Source of the DNA: Halorientalis persicus
GTDB lineage: Archaea; Halobacteriota; Halobacteria; Halobacteriales; Haloarculaceae
DNA length: 64,000 nucleotides
Reading direction: 5' to 3'
NCBI RefSeq assembly: GCF_900110215.1
Contig: NZ_FOCX01000002.1
Coordinates: 1 to 64,000 of the forward strand
Shown: positions 48,577-58,658 of the stretch, piece after piece
Layout: each line of letters opens with the position of its first letter
Numbering within the stretch: the stretch's first letter is position 1
Made by a program: the position numbers and the translations under genes
Notes under the pieces: model-generated
Seen by the model: only the letters and a program-made list of their open reading frames with translations
Database searches by the model: none
Told to the model about the DNA's origin: nothing

Positions 48577-48972
48577 ATGCCTTCCCACTCGGCCGACACC
48601 CAACGTTCGCTCTGGGACCGCGCGACCGCCCAGCGCAACGTCGCCATCTACGCCGCCATCCTCGTAGCCGTCCCGGTCGCCTACGGCTTTCACCTCGCGT
48701 TCGACGGCGAAGGGGCCGACTTCCTCCTGTTGCTGACGCTGGCCGTCGGCGTCCCGACCAGCTACAACACCTACTGGCCGAGCTACGACCGGACCTGGAA
48801 GGCCGTCGCGTGGGTCATCGTGGCCGCCGCCGCCGCGACCGCGGCGTTCACCGGCCTCTTCGTCGCCGGGACCAAGCTACTCGCACTCTCGCCGTTCCCC
48901 GCCAGCATCGGTGCGTTCCTCGTCACGTCCCTCGGCGGACAGTTGCTACTGGCGCGCTGGAAAGGGTACTGA
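48577..48972 (+). CDS. small membrane protein (131 aa)
   Basis: 131 residues with four hydrophobic segments (NVAIYAAILVAVPVAYGF, FLLLLTLAVGVP, AVAWVIVAAAAATAAFTGLFVAG, IGAFLVTSLGGQLLL). The first 20 residues are soluble. No family was recognised. It carries the same promoter word as its upstream neighbour, so it is likely expressed independently under the same conditions. Converges on spt5 with a hairpin in the gap. Confidence 0.68.
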   Translation: MPSHSADTQRSLWDRATAQRNVAIYAAILVAVPVAYGFHLAFDGEGADFLLLLTLAVGVPTSYNTYWPSYDRTWKAVAWVIVAAAAATAAFTGLFVAGTKLLALSPFPASIGAFLVTSLGGQLLLARWKGY

Positions 48973-48987
48973 CCGTAATCGAAAAAG

Positions 48988-49012
48988 CTGCGACTCGCTG
49001 CGCTCGTCGCAG
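48988..49012. terminator. stem-loop between convergent genes
   Basis: CTGCGAC (48988-48994) pairs with GTCGCAG (49006-49012) around 11 bases, in the gap between the membrane-protein gene and spt5. It may terminate both transcripts. A/T runs beside it are weak. Confidence 0.35.
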
Positions 49013-49061
49013 TTGCTATCGTTCTTCGAAGTCCCTGCGAGCGGAGGAACAGCGGAACGCC

Positions 49062-49499
49062 CTATCGCTCCTCAGAGTCCAGCACCCGAATCTGGTCACC
49101 ACGCACGGTGACCGGAATCGGCACCGTCGCCTCGTACAGTTCGACGGTGACCTGGTCTTTGGACTCGTCGATCCGCTGGACCTGGGCCTTCTCGCCTTTG
49201 AACGGGCCGGCGATGAGTTCGACGATGTCACCCTCCGCGATCCCCTCCACGTCGGGTTTCGGCGAGAGGAAGTGTTCGACTTCGGCGATGGAACTTTTTC
49301 CCTGCACGACGCCGCGCATATGCGGAATCTCGTCGGAGATGCGCTCGAAGACGGCGTCGTCGTCGGCCTCGACCATCACGTAGCTGGTGAGGCTGTCGGG
49401 GGCGAGGGCCGCGTGGATCGACGGCTCCTCGCGGTTCATGATCATGTCCGCGACGGTGCGTTCCTGACTGGCCGTGGTTTTGACAGCGTAGATACCCAT
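49062..49499 (-). CDS. spt5: transcription elongation factor Spt5
   Basis: 145 residues, the archaeal Spt5 (NusG homologue) length. The NGN domain occupies residues 1-85 ([39 protein letters not shown]). A KOW domain follows with [25 protein letters not shown]. It pairs with Spt4 to bind RNA polymerase and keep elongation processive, and it couples to ribosomes. It follows secE by one base and ftsZ1 is further upstream, a gene order well known in haloarchaea. Confidence 0.95.
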   Translation of the reverse strand: MGIYAVKTTASQERTVADMIMNREEPSIHAALAPDSLTSYVMVEADDDAVFERISDEIPHMRGVVQGKSSIAEVEHFLSPKPDVEGIAEGDIVELIAGPFKGEKAQVQRIDESKDQVTVELYEATVPIPVTVRGDQIRVLDSEER

Positions 49500-49500
49500 G

Positions 49501-49677
49501 TTAGACGGGGGGGCTCGTGATGAAGCTCATCAGCAGGAAAATGATGAATCCCAGCAGGCCGACCAGGACGATCCCGGCTCCCGCGATCTTGGCGATCTGG
49601 GAGAACTCTTCCCACGACGGCGTGCTGGCGAGTTTCAGCACCCGAACGTAGGAGGTGAGGTCGTACGGTACTTGCAT
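49501..49677 (-). CDS. secE: SecE/Sec61-gamma subunit of the protein translocase
   Basis: 58 residues. A short amphipathic N-terminal helix with the conserved [16 protein letters not shown] leads to one membrane helix ([18 protein letters not shown]). This is the archaeal SecE form, which clamps SecY. The gene is too short for most length cut-offs. It ends one base before the spt5 start, so both are co-translated or co-transcribed. It has a pyrimidine-rich spacer of 86 bases after ftsZ1. Confidence 0.93.
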   Translation of the reverse strand: MQVPYDLTSYVRVLKLASTPSWEEFSQIAKIAGAGIVLVGLLGFIIFLLMSFITSPPV

Positions 49678-49763
49678 ACCCCGGTGTAGCCCCTGCCCCT
49701 TTTTCTATCTATTGGTGCAGAGCGGAAACAGAAACGGAAACGCGGCGAACGAGGACCGCGAGA

Positions 49764-50921
49764 CTACTCGACGTAGTCGATGTCGTCGCCGAGGTTCTCG
49801 GCGGCCTGTTCGACCTCGGTCTCGTTTTTGCCGTAGATCTGCGGGCTCTCGACGCCAGTGACGACGATCATGGTCTCCATCTTGCCCTCGAAGTCCTGGT
49901 TGACCGACGCGCCCCAGATGATCCGCGCGTCGGGGTCGATCCGATCGTAGATCTCCTCGACGACGCCCTCCGCTTCCTCGATGGACATATCGGGCCCACC
50001 GACGACGTTGACCAAGGCGGAGTTGGCACCGTCGAACTCCACGTCCAGGAGTGGCGATCGCAGCGCCGATCTGATGGAGTCCTGGGCCTTGTTCTCCGAA
50101 TCGGACTCCCCGAGGCCGATCATGGCGACGCCACCGTTCTCCATGATCGTCCGAACGTCGGCGAAGTCGACGTTGACGAGGCCGGGCTTGGTGATCAGTT
50201 CGGTCATGCCCTTGACCGAGCGCATCAGCACGCGGTCACAGATCTTGAACGCGTCCTGCAGGGGCATCGAGGGCGCGTAGTCGAGCAGACGGTCGTTCGG
50301 CACGACGATCACGGTGTCGGACACCGCGCGCAGGCGCTCCAGCCCGGCGTCGGCGTTGGCCCGCCGGCGCTCACCCTCCGCGGTGAACGGGATCGTCACG
50401 ATGGCGATTGTCAGCGCGCCCGCTTCCTGTGCGGCCTGGGCGACCACCGGGGCCGCGCCGGTGCCCGTCCCACCACCGAGGCCCGCGGTGACGAACACCA
50501 TGTCAGAGCCGTCGATGGACTGCTGGATGTCCTCGATGTTCTCCTGGGCGGCCTCCTCGCCGATCTTGGGGACCGACCCCGCGCCGCGGCCGCCGGTGCG
50601 TTTCTTGCCGATCAGAATCTTCGTGTCGGCCTTCACCTCGTCGGCGAGGTGCTGGGCGTCCGTGTTGGCGGCGACGAGTTTCGCGCCGTGGATCCCTTCT
50701 TCCATCATCCGGGTCACGGTGTTCCCGCCCGCCCCGCCACAGCCGACCACGGTGATCTTCGTTTCGAGATCCTTGACGACGCTGGCCAGTTCCTCGTCGG
50801 ACATCTGGCCCGACGTGGAGACGTCCTCGGTGGCCGTCGTTCCGCCCGTCTCGGTCTCCTGGGGTGCCTGTGCCGACTCCTCCTCACTTTCCTCCATGGC
50901 GTCGTTAATAATGGAGTCCAT
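49764..50921 (-). CDS. ftsZ1: cell division protein FtsZ1
   Basis: 385 residues with the tubulin signature [11 protein letters not shown], the GTP-binding [12 protein letters not shown], the synergy-loop aspartates in [11 protein letters not shown], and the T7-type NVDFADV region. The N-terminal 50 residues are an acidic tail. Neighbouring secE and spt5 identify the FtsZ1 (rather than FtsZ2 or CetZ) locus of haloarchaea. FtsZ1 forms the mid-cell ring that guides FtsZ2 and division. A TATA-like AATTAAT on the - strand at about 50949-50955 is about 30 bases before the ATG. Confidence 0.94.
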   Translation of the reverse strand: MDSIINDAMEESEEESAQAPQETETGGTTATEDVSTSGQMSDEELASVVKDLETKITVVGCGGAGGNTVTRMMEEGIHGAKLVAANTDAQHLADEVKADTKILIGKKRTGGRGAGSVPKIGEEAAQENIEDIQQSIDGSDMVFVTAGLGGGTGTGAAPVVAQAAQEAGALTIAIVTIPFTAEGERRRANADAGLERLRAVSDTVIVVPNDRLLDYAPSMPLQDAFKICDRVLMRSVKGMTELITKPGLVNVDFADVRTIMENGGVAMIGLGESDSENKAQDSIRSALRSPLLDVEFDGANSALVNVVGGPDMSIEEAEGVVEEIYDRIDPDARIIWGASVNQDFEGKMETMIVVTGVESPQIYGKNETEVEQAAENLGDDIDYVE

Positions 50922-51017
50922 ATTTAAAGGGGAAATTGCAGAGCAGGATTAATTATCTTTCCCCTCCTGTCAGCCGCCCGTCATACGTTACGTTCGGCCC
51001 GTTAGAAGCGGATTAAA

Positions 51018-52388
51018 TCACAGGGAGAAGCGATCTTCCCGTTCGGAGCGGACCCGGTCGGGTGGGATGGTGCGTCCGTTCACCTCGACAGGTTCGCCCG
51101 CGGACAGGCGGCCGAACTTCGGGCCTTCCGGGACGCCCAGCGTCTTCGCTTTCTCCGGGTCGAACGTCTCTTCCCGGGCGATAACGGCGTCCTCGCGGCG
51201 CTCGACCGAGTCGTACGCCGTCCGGAGTAGGTCGACGATACCGTCGACGGTCATCGCGAAATCTCCACGGGAAGTGACGGCCGCGCGGCCCGCGACCCGG
51301 TTCCCGTTCTCCTCGGTCTCGAAGGCCAGGGCGCGGGCCGCGACGAGTTCCCGCGTGCGCTCCTGGTCGATCCCCTGCGCTCTGTCGAGCAACTCGGCGG
51401 GGAGCGCCACGGTCTCGAACTCCGCGTCCGGATCGGCATCGGTGGCTGGCTCGCCGAACCGCAGTCCGTCGTCGACAGCGGTGACTGCGTCTTCCAGCCG
51501 ACCCGCGAGCGCGATCGGGACGCCCGTGACCTCGCGCACCCACGTCTCGCCGACGACGCGGTGGCCCAATCCCTCGATTACGGCTTCGAGGTTGGGACGG
51601 TCGCCCTCGACCACGGCGTGCGTCGCCGCGCTCTCCTCGAAGGCCGCGTCCACGAGGTCGCGATTCGCGGCAGGGTCGCCCATCGCGTCCAGCCCCCAGT
51701 CGGCGGCGAGGTGGCCGACGCCCCAGTCGGTCTCCTCGACGATCCGCGTGAACCGCGGCGCGTAGTGACCGCCGCCGAACCCGACGAGATGACGGCGGGC
51801 GATCGCCCCGTCGGCGCCGTTCGTCTCCGGTTCCGGGTCGGCGTCGGGCGCGACCCCACGCAGATCGAGGATGGCCCGTGCGACCGCTTCGGCGGCCGCC
51901 GGATCGCCCCACTCGGACTCTCCGCTCCCGACCTCGACGAACATCGAGGGCACGCCCACGTCGGTCGGGCCGTGATGGGTACACTCCATCCCGACCTCGT
52001 AGTCCTCGGGTGCGTGGGCGGCCAGCGCGTCGAGGACGCGGCTGTGAGCGTGCGGACAGGCTCGTGCGAGTGCGTCGTCCTCGCCGCCGTGTTCGGCCGG
52101 CCCGAAGTTGCCCGTGTGGTGGGCCGTCAGCAACGGGCCGGTCTCGCCGCTGTGCCGGGACGCGAAGACGAGCAAATCGAGGTCAGCGGGAAAGGCGTCG
52201 GCCGCGTCGGCCAGGTGGAGGTGCCACGCGTCGAACTCGCGGAGCTGTGCCCCGTCGGTCCGGTAGGCAGGGCCCGCGGCGTCGGGGTGGTCGGGACACT
52301 CGACCGCCGACCAGTCGGACAGGTCCCGGAGGTGGTCGCCGACGTGTTCGGAAGCACGATCCGCGCGGGAGACGACGATTCCGAGCAT
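51018..52388 (-). CDS. dtdA: D-aminoacyl-tRNA deacylase
   Basis: 456 residues, archaeal DtdA (GEK1-like) with a C-terminal extension. Conserved pieces include [44 protein letters not shown] and [11 protein letters not shown] with metal-binding histidines. The enzyme frees D-amino acids wrongly charged to tRNA. The last about 170 residues beyond the core are a haloarchaeal addition that includes [10 protein letters not shown], a motif often found at the end of this family. Its start overlaps by one base the stop of the upstream ion-exchanger gene (TGATG). Confidence 0.92.
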   Translation of the reverse strand: MLGIVVSRADRASEHVGDHLRDLSDWSAVECPDHPDAAGPAYRTDGAQLREFDAWHLHLADAADAFPADLDLLVFASRHSGETGPLLTAHHTGNFGPAEHGGEDDALARACPHAHSRVLDALAAHAPEDYEVGMECTHHGPTDVGVPSMFVEVGSGESEWGDPAAAEAVARAILDLRGVAPDADPEPETNGADGAIARRHLVGFGGGHYAPRFTRIVEETDWGVGHLAADWGLDAMGDPAANRDLVDAAFEESAATHAVVEGDRPNLEAVIEGLGHRVVGETWVREVTGVPIALAGRLEDAVTAVDDGLRFGEPATDADPDAEFETVALPAELLDRAQGIDQERTRELVAARALAFETEENGNRVAGRAAVTSRGDFAMTVDGIVDLLRTAYDSVERREDAVIAREETFDPEKAKTLGVPEGPKFGRLSAGEPVEVNGRTIPPDRVRSEREDRFSL

Positions 52389-53773
52389 CAGTCCGCTCGC
52401 TCCATGTAGACGGGCTCGCGACCGACGGCGGTCCGGACCGCGTCACCGGCCAGCCCGAACAGCCGACGGAGCGCGTGCCGGCGTTTGACGAACAACAGCG
52501 TCCCGCCGACGAGGTAGACGGCCGTGTACGCGAGCAGGAGGTCGTGGCTCGTGATGGGCAACTCGATCAGACTCCTGATGAGGGCGAACTCGATCAGTAC
52601 CTGGGAGATGAACAGCCCGAACAGGACGACGGCCTCCCGGATCGAGATCTCGAGGTTACAGAGGATCGCCAGCGCGAAAAAGGACTGACCGGCGGTGATC
52701 CAGATCTCGGCGGACTGGCGGGCGTCGAACGGGAGCGTCCCGACCGACCCGAGCGCAATCGAGTAGACGACGGCGATGGTCCCGATCAACAGCGTCCACT
52801 GGTTGAGCTTCGAGGAGATCAAGGCGTTGAACCCGGCCGTCGAGCGGGCCTTGTTGACCAGCACCGCGACGACGATCAACTCGGGCGACTCGCTGGCCAG
52901 CGGCGCGACCCACTGGATCATGAAGAACTCGGGAATCCCGTTCTGGATGCCGATGACTTCGAGGCCGTGGGCGAACGGCTCGACCGCGATGAAGATCATC
53001 GCCCCCGAGTAGCCAAAGAGCGTGAGCACGGCCAGCGGTCGCCACGGGAGCGACCACCCCTGGAGATACTTCGGCACGCCGACGGTGTGTTCGCTCTGTT
53101 CAACGTCGGATTTGAGGACCAGTCCGATGTAGGCGACGTAGAGGCCGACCAGCAAGAGCGTATCGAGCAGGTCGATGCCGCCACCCAGCGGCACCGCGAA
53201 CGCCCACGCGGTCGCCAGGAAGAGGAACGTAATCTCCGTGGCGATGTCCTCGTCGAGCTGGACGGCGTCGCCGAGCCACCCGTCGCGGTTTACGACCGCC
53301 GGGTCCCGCGTGTCGAACGACCGCCAGACGGTGAACGCGGCGATGCCGGCCCAGCCGATCCCGATGAGGATGCGGTTGGCACCGGTCATGTTGGCGATGG
53401 CGAGATTGGCGTCGTGACACGCGGCGGCGACCGGCGTCGCCTGCGCCTCGATCTGGGCGGAGCTGAGGGCCGAACACGCCTCGGCCGTCGCGCCGCCAGC
53501 GCCGGCACTCCAGGCATACAGCGCGTCGACGGCGTACTCGGGGGCGACCGCCAGCACCGCCAGCACCGCGATGGCGAACGCCCGTGGCACGTCCTTCTCG
53601 GCGGTCTCGGCACCCCAGGCGAGCAGGAACGACGCGCCGAGGATCGCCACGCCGCTGACGACGACCTCCGCGACGATTCCCACGCCGGCCCCGGTGAGAA
53701 AGACCGCGACCCACGGTGCCGTCAGGGCGACCGCGACGGCGACCGCCACGAGCGGATGGCGAAGTCGAGTCAC
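52388..53773 (-). CDS. sodium/calcium exchanger-family membrane protein
   Basis: 461 residues with about eleven hydrophobic segments. Two alpha-repeat regions contain the acidic ion-binding residues: [17 protein letters not shown] in the first half and [20 protein letters not shown] in the second, the latter a classical CaCA SESPE motif. It would exchange Ca2+ (or K+) for Na+ or H+. Starts with GTG at 53773; no ATG matches the N-terminus. The middle loop (about 175 residues) is longer than in YrbG-type proteins. Operon with dtdA, one-base overlap. Confidence 0.82.
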   Translation of the reverse strand: MTRLRHPLVAVAVAVALTAPWVAVFLTGAGVGIVAEVVVSGVAILGASFLLAWGAETAEKDVPRAFAIAVLAVLAVAPEYAVDALYAWSAGAGGATAEACSALSSAQIEAQATPVAAACHDANLAIANMTGANRILIGIGWAGIAAFTVWRSFDTRDPAVVNRDGWLGDAVQLDEDIATEITFLFLATAWAFAVPLGGGIDLLDTLLLVGLYVAYIGLVLKSDVEQSEHTVGVPKYLQGWSLPWRPLAVLTLFGYSGAMIFIAVEPFAHGLEVIGIQNGIPEFFMIQWVAPLASESPELIVVAVLVNKARSTAGFNALISSKLNQWTLLIGTIAVVYSIALGSVGTLPFDARQSAEIWITAGQSFFALAILCNLEISIREAVVLFGLFISQVLIEFALIRSLIELPITSHDLLLAYTAVYLVGGTLLFVKRRHALRRLFGLAGDAVRTAVGREPVYMERAD

Positions 53774-53896
53774 TACCCCAGCGGAGACGGCACCAGCACG
53801 AAAGCTTTGCCAATTCGTGCGGCCGCGTTCGCGTGCAGTGAGCGCGACCGGACCGGGAGCGGTGCGATTATGCCGACCCCACGACTCGCCACCGGT

Positions 53897-54694
53897 ATGG
53901 ACGTGTACGGACTGATCGGGAACCCGGTGGGACACTCGCTGTCGCCGCCGATGCACGAGGCGGCCTACGAGGAACTGGGGATCGACGCCCGCTACGTCAC
54001 CTTCGAGCCACCCGCGGACGCCGGCGCGACAGGGGTCGAATCGGCCGCAACCCTGGGGGTATCGGGGCTGAACGTCACGATCCCGTTCAAGCAGGACGTG
54101 CTGGACGCCGTCGAGCCGGCTCCGCTGGCCGAGCGCATCGGCGCGGTCAACACCGTCGACTTCGCCACCGATCCGCCGACCGGTTACAACACCGACGCCG
54201 TCGGTGCGACCCGCGCACTCCGGGACCACGACGTGGCACTGGAGGGGACCGCGGTCGTCGTCGGTGCCGGCGGCGCGGGCCGGGCAGTCGCGTTCGGCCT
54301 CGCCGACGAGGGGATGACCGTCGACATCGCGAACCGAACCGAGGCGAAGGCCCACGACCTGGCCGAGGAGGTGCCCGACGCGACGGGGCACGGTCTCGAC
54401 GCGCTCGACGAACTCGTCGCCGCGGCCGACGTACTGGTCAACTGCACGAGCGTCGGGATGAAAGCAGACCGGTCGCCGGTTCCAGCCGAGGCCCTGCACG
54501 CCGACCTCGGTGTGTTAGACGCCGTCTACGACCCCATCGAGACCCGACTCCTGCGGGACGCGGCCGAGGCGGGTGCGACGACGGTCGACGGCGCGTGGAT
54601 GTTGCTGTACCAGGGCGTCGAGGCCTTCGAGCGATGGACCGGCGAAGACGCGCCTGTCGAAAAAATGAACCGCGTTTTGCGGGAGCGTCTTTAA
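53897..54694 (+). CDS. aroE: shikimate 5-dehydrogenase
   Basis: 265 residues. The substrate half has [18 protein letters not shown] and [11 protein letters not shown] (with the catalytic lysine), NTD in GYNTDAVGA, and the NADPH half has [26 protein letters not shown] and [16 protein letters not shown]. It reduces 3-dehydroshikimate to shikimate, a step to chorismate. The chorismate-using pabB-pabA-pabC genes follow less than 1 kb away on the same strand, with one HHH-protein gene between. Confidence 0.93.
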   Translation: MDVYGLIGNPVGHSLSPPMHEAAYEELGIDARYVTFEPPADAGATGVESAATLGVSGLNVTIPFKQDVLDAVEPAPLAERIGAVNTVDFATDPPTGYNTDAVGATRALRDHDVALEGTAVVVGAGGAGRAVAFGLADEGMTVDIANRTEAKAHDLAEEVPDATGHGLDALDELVAAADVLVNCTSVGMKADRSPVPAEALHADLGVLDAVYDPIETRLLRDAAEAGATTVDGAWMLLYQGVEAFERWTGEDAPVEKMNRVLRERL

Positions 54695-54719
54695 GTAGGC
54701 GGGTTGACTATATCGGACC

Positions 54720-55331
54720 ATGGGGCTGTTCAAGATACTGAAGTCGGTCATCGGACTCGGCAGTTCCGGGTCTCGCTCGACGTCCGGAACAGCCGAGCCC
54801 GGGCGCGAGAACGTCGACGTGACAGTCGAACACGAACCCGAACCGGACACCACGTCCGAAGATGCAGTAAAGGGCACTGGCGAGGAGACGACCACCGAGG
54901 CCGCATCGAGTCCGGCCACCGAACCGGCCGGCGAGAGTGACGGCGCGACCGAACCCGAAGCCGAGGCCGACGAATCGGACTCCGAGGTCGAACCCGAGGA
55001 CGAGGAGACCACGGAGCCCGAAGTCGAGGCCGAGATCGACGATACCGAGACGGCGACAACGGAGTCCGATACCGAGGACACCGACGAACCGGACGCCGAA
55101 GCCGAGGGATCCGACGACGCTGAACCCGAAGTCGAGGTCGAGAACGCCGACGCGTCGACGGACACGATCAAAGGCATCGGCCCGTCCTACGCGGAGACGC
55201 TGTCGGCGGCCGGAATCGAGACGGTCGGTGACCTCGCGGCGGCCGACGCTACCGACATCGCCGGCGAGACCGATCTCTCGGAGAAACGCGTGGGTCGCTG
55301 GGTCGCCCGCGCTCGCGGCGAAGACGAGTAG
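54720..55331 (+). CDS. helix-hairpin-helix protein with a long acidic linker (203 aa)
   Basis: 203 residues in three zones: an N-terminal hydrophobic helix (GLFKILKSVIGLGSS), a 120-residue stretch consisting almost only of Glu, Asp, Thr, Ser, Ala and Pro, and a C-terminal helix-hairpin-helix pair (IKGIGPSYAETLSAAGIETVGDL, then SEKRVGRWVARA). The HHH unit normally binds DNA without sequence preference. The linker would be fully extended and negative. Haloarchaea have several such proteins, some fused to ribosomal or topoisomerase parts. Located between aroE and pabB. Confidence 0.78.
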   Translation: MGLFKILKSVIGLGSSGSRSTSGTAEPGRENVDVTVEHEPEPDTTSEDAVKGTGEETTTEAASSPATEPAGESDGATEPEAEADESDSEVEPEDEETTEPEVEAEIDDTETATTESDTEDTDEPDAEAEGSDDAEPEVEVENADASTDTIKGIGPSYAETLSAAGIETVGDLAAADATDIAGETDLSEKRVGRWVARARGEDE

Positions 55332-55373
55332 AACCACAAAACGGTTACTCCTGTATCCGCTCTCTCTCGGTAG

Positions 55374-56963
55374 ATGACGACGCCGACGGTCGTGACCGAC
55401 GGGACCACCTTCCACAGCGTCGCCGAGGGCGTTGCGCCCGGCACGCGCGTACCCGTCGAAGTCAGGGTCACAGTCGAGGACCCCTTCACGGCCTACCGGC
55501 GTGCCCGCCCCGGCGACAGTCCGGACGAAGTGACCAACGAGTCCCCGGACGGCGTCTACCTCGAAACCACGGGTGGCCAGTCCGGGTGGGGCTACTTCGG
55601 CGTCGATCCCGTCGACTGGGTGACCATCGGCCCCGACGACGAATCGGCGCTGTCTGCACTGGGAGACCGTCTCGACGCCGAGTCGCTGGCCCGCGGGGAC
55701 TGTGAGGTGCCCTACCCCTGCGGTGCAGTCGGGTGGCTCTCCTACGATCTCGTCCGGGAACTGGAGGATCTGCCGAGCGACGCCGAGCGCGACCGCGGCC
55801 TCCCACGGGTACAGGTGGCCCTGTACGACCGCCTGGCCGCGTGGGAGGAACCGCGCGAGGACGCCGGGACGACGCTCCGGGTGACCGCCTGTCCGCGGGT
55901 CGACCCCCACGGCGAGCGGGGGCGACCAGCCGCCGAGGCCTACAACCACGGGCTGGCGCGGGCCGAAGAGTTGACCGAGCGGGCGACGACGGGCGATCCG
56001 TCGGTCGGGTCGCCGCCGGTCGAGGCCCGCGAAGCCCGGTTCGAGAGCGACTGCGGGCGGACGACCTTCGCCGACCGCGTTCGCCGGGTCAAGGAGTACG
56101 TCCGTGACGGTGACACGTTCCAGGCGAACGTCTCCCAGCGACTGACGGCTCCGGCGGCGGTCCACCCGGTCGACGCGTTCGACGCGCTCCGGCAGGTCAA
56201 CCCCGCACCCTACTCCGCGCTCGTGGAGTTCCCGGGCGTCGATCTGGTGAGCGCCAGCCCGGAACTCCTGCTGGAGCGGGACGGCGACGAACTGGTGACC
56301 GAACCCATCGCCGGCACCCGTCCCCGAGGCGAGACCGAGGTCGAGGACGCCGAACTGGAGCGGGAGCTCCGGGCCGACGAGAAAGAGCGCGCCGAACACG
56401 CCATGCTGGTGGATCTGGAGCGCAACGACCTCGGGAAGGTCAGCGAGTTCGGGAGCGTCGCGGTCACCGACTACCGGCGCGTCGACCGCTACAGCGAGGT
56501 GATGCACCTCGTCTCGGAGGTCCGGGGTCGCCTGCGAGCGGGTGCGGATCTGGCGGACGCCATCGCGGCGGTGTTCCCCGGCGGGACGATCACCGGTGCA
56601 CCCAAGCCACGGACCATGGCGATCATCGACGAAGTCGAAACCACGCGTCGCGGCCCCTACACCGGCAGTATCGGTATCCTCGGGTTCGACGGCCGGGCGA
56701 CATTGAACATCGTCATCCGGACGCTCGTGCGCCACGGCGACGAGTACCACCTCCGAGTCGGTGCGGGAATCGTCCACGACTCCGACCCCGAACGGGAGTA
56801 CGAGGAGACACTGGACAAGGCCCGGGCGCTGGTGACGGCGGTCGACGAGGCGTTGGGTCGGCAGGGCGATCTTGCCGTCAAGGCCGCGACCGACGGGGGT
56901 CCCGTGAGTAGGACGAACGAGACCTCGTCGGACCACCGATCCGAGGAGGGCAAACGCCGATGA
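55374..56963 (+). CDS. pabB: chorismate-binding component I, probably PabB
   Basis: 529 residues of the anthranilate/aminodeoxychorismate synthase component I family. Signatures: [22 protein letters not shown], the PIAGTRPRG motif near residue 312, and [20 protein letters not shown]. The PIAGT wording with alanine is seen in TrpE and in some PabB proteins. The downstream pabA and pabC genes, overlapping ATGA-style, make aminodeoxychorismate synthase for p-aminobenzoate (folate precursor) the better guess. Chorismate plus ammonia from PabA gives the aminated product. Confidence 0.85.
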   Translation: MTTPTVVTDGTTFHSVAEGVAPGTRVPVEVRVTVEDPFTAYRRARPGDSPDEVTNESPDGVYLETTGGQSGWGYFGVDPVDWVTIGPDDESALSALGDRLDAESLARGDCEVPYPCGAVGWLSYDLVRELEDLPSDAERDRGLPRVQVALYDRLAAWEEPREDAGTTLRVTACPRVDPHGERGRPAAEAYNHGLARAEELTERATTGDPSVGSPPVEAREARFESDCGRTTFADRVRRVKEYVRDGDTFQANVSQRLTAPAAVHPVDAFDALRQVNPAPYSALVEFPGVDLVSASPELLLERDGDELVTEPIAGTRPRGETEVEDAELERELRADEKERAEHAMLVDLERNDLGKVSEFGSVAVTDYRRVDRYSEVMHLVSEVRGRLRAGADLADAIAAVFPGGTITGAPKPRTMAIIDEVETTRRGPYTGSIGILGFDGRATLNIVIRTLVRHGDEYHLRVGAGIVHDSDPEREYEETLDKARALVTAVDEALGRQGDLAVKAATDGGPVSRTNETSSDHRSEEGKRR

Positions 56964-57601
56964 CACTCACCGTCCTCGTGATCGACAACTACGACTCCTT
57001 CGCCTACAACCTCGTCCAGTACGTGGGCGAGGTGGTGACCGATCCGTCGTGGAGCGTCGTGGCCGAGTCGGGAGCCGGCGAGGTGATCGTCCGCCGGAAC
57101 GACGCGATCACGCTCGAGGAGATCCGCGACCTCGATCCGGACGGCATCGTCGTCTCGCCGGGCCCGGGAACGCCGGCGGACGCGGGCGTGTCGGTGCCGA
57201 TCTTCGCGGACCTCGATCTCCCGACGCTCGGCGTCTGTCTCGGACATCAGTCGCTGTGTGCGGCCAACGGCGCACCCGTCGGCCACGCCGAGGCGGTCGT
57301 CCACGGCAAGCCCTCGACGGTCGAACACGACGGGCGAGGCCTGTTCGCCGACCTCCCCGAGCGCTTCGAGGTGGGCCGATACCACTCGCTGGCCGTCGAA
57401 CGCGAGGCCCTGCCCGACGTGCTGGACGAGACCGCCTGGACCGTCGATAGCAGTACGGAACCGCGGGTCGTCATGGGCGTGCGCCACCACGACCGGCCCC
57501 ACTACGGCGTGCAGTTCCACCCCGAGAGCATCCTGACCGACACCGGCAAGCGACTGATCGCAGCTTTCTGTGAGCAATGTCAGACTACAGCTACCACGTA
57601 G
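56960..57601 (+). CDS. pabA: glutamine amidotransferase component II (PabA-type)
   Basis: 213 residues, class-I glutamine amidotransferase. [17 protein letters not shown] opens the protein, [13 protein letters not shown] follows, and the catalytic cysteine is in [10 protein letters not shown], with histidine and glutamate in [11 protein letters not shown]. It supplies ammonia to the component at 55374, whose stop it overlaps by four bases. TrpG is an alternative name, but the pabC gene downstream favours PabA. An insertion of about ten residues appears after the first strand ([12 protein letters not shown]). Confidence 0.87.
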   Translation: MTLTVLVIDNYDSFAYNLVQYVGEVVTDPSWSVVAESGAGEVIVRRNDAITLEEIRDLDPDGIVVSPGPGTPADAGVSVPIFADLDLPTLGVCLGHQSLCAANGAPVGHAEAVVHGKPSTVEHDGRGLFADLPERFEVGRYHSLAVEREALPDVLDETAWTVDSSTEPRVVMGVRHHDRPHYGVQFHPESILTDTGKRLIAAFCEQCQTTATT

Positions 57602-58461
57602 ACGGCGAGATCGTCCCAGCCGAGAACGCGACCGTCAGCGTCCGCGACCGCGGGTTCATGTACGGCGACGCGGCTTTCGAGACCCTGCGCGCCTACGGCG
57701 GCGCGGTATTCGCGTGGGACGCCCACGAGGCCCGGCTCCGGAACACCTGCGACCTGCTGGGCTTCGCCGAGGCCGTCCCTGACGACCTCCGCGAGCGCGT
57801 GCAGGCGACCCTCGACGCCAACGACCTCGACGACGCCTACGTCCGACTCTCGGTCTCCAGGGGCGTCCAACCCGGCAAGCTGACGCCGGATCCCGACGTA
57901 GACCCGACGGTGGTCGTGCTCGTGAACGACCTCCCGCGGGGCGGCGTCGAGGGGACGACGCCGTGGGACGACCCGGCCGTGGTCCAGACGGTCAAGACCC
58001 GGCGGACGCCCGACGCGGCGACTCCGGCGGCGGCGAAGACCCACAACTACCTCAACGGCATCCGCGCCAGACTGGAACTCCGGCGGGCCGAGACCGACGA
58101 CTTCCGCGCCGACGAGGCCCTCCTCCGGACGTTCGATGACGCCGTCGCGGAGGGGGCGACGAGCAACGTCTTCTTCGTCGACAGCGGCGTCCTCAAGACG
58201 CCCAGCGAGGACTGTGACATCCTCCCCGGGGTGACCCGGGACGTGGTGATGGACCTCGCTCGCGAGGAGGAGTTCCCTGTCGAACCCGGGCGTTACGAGG
58301 TGTCCGACCTCCGAGACGCAGACGAGGCCTTCCTGACGAACACGACGTGGGAGATTCGACCCATCGCCAGCGTCGACGGCATCGCGGTTGGGACCGGCCC
58401 GATGACGAAACTGCTCTCGCGGCTGTTCGACGAGCGGGTGGAGCGGCGACACTACGAGTGA
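57577..58461 (+). CDS. pabC: aminodeoxychorismate lyase-like class IV aminotransferase
   Basis: 294 residues. Class IV (branched-chain aminotransferase fold) features include VSVRDRGFMYGDAAFETLRAY, the Schiff-base lysine K154 in AAAKTHNYLNGIR, and the phosphate loop near GATSNVFFVDSG. A typical PabC frees pyruvate from aminodeoxychorismate. The gene starts inside the end of pabA, a 25-base overlap, so it is coupled. It could in principle be a branched-chain or D-amino-acid aminotransferase, but the operon context argues for PabC. The last gene of this operon. Confidence 0.85.
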   Translation: MSDYSYHVDGEIVPAENATVSVRDRGFMYGDAAFETLRAYGGAVFAWDAHEARLRNTCDLLGFAEAVPDDLRERVQATLDANDLDDAYVRLSVSRGVQPGKLTPDPDVDPTVVVLVNDLPRGGVEGTTPWDDPAVVQTVKTRRTPDAATPAAAKTHNYLNGIRARLELRRAETDDFRADEALLRTFDDAVAEGATSNVFFVDSGVLKTPSEDCDILPGVTRDVVMDLAREEEFPVEPGRYEVSDLRDADEAFLTNTTWEIRPIASVDGIAVGTGPMTKLLSRLFDERVERRHYE

Positions 58462-58462
58462 C

Positions 58463-58657
58463 TCACTGCCCGCCGAAGGTGGCGTCGTCCAGCACTGTCT
58501 CGACCAGCATGAGGACGTAGACCGCCCCGGCGACGACGACCGCAGCCGGCCAGTCGAGGCCGAGTGGCAGGTAGAACAGCGCCCCCGCCAGCGTGGCGGC
58601 GAACCCGCCGAGCGCGAGCGCGAACCCGAACTTCGCCCGGCGAGTAAGATCGCCCAT
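58463..58657 (-). CDS. small two-segment membrane protein (64 aa)
   Basis: 64 residues with two hydrophobic segments (FGFALALGGFAATLAGALFYLPLG and PAAVVVAGAVYVLMLVETVL). Its ATG lies one base after the stop of the upstream oxidoreductase gene, so it is the second gene of an operon. It converges on pabC with a one-base gap. Family and role unknown. Confidence 0.62.
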   Translation of the reverse strand: MGDLTRRAKFGFALALGGFAATLAGALFYLPLGLDWPAAVVVAGAVYVLMLVETVLDDATFGGQ

Positions 58658-58658
58658 C

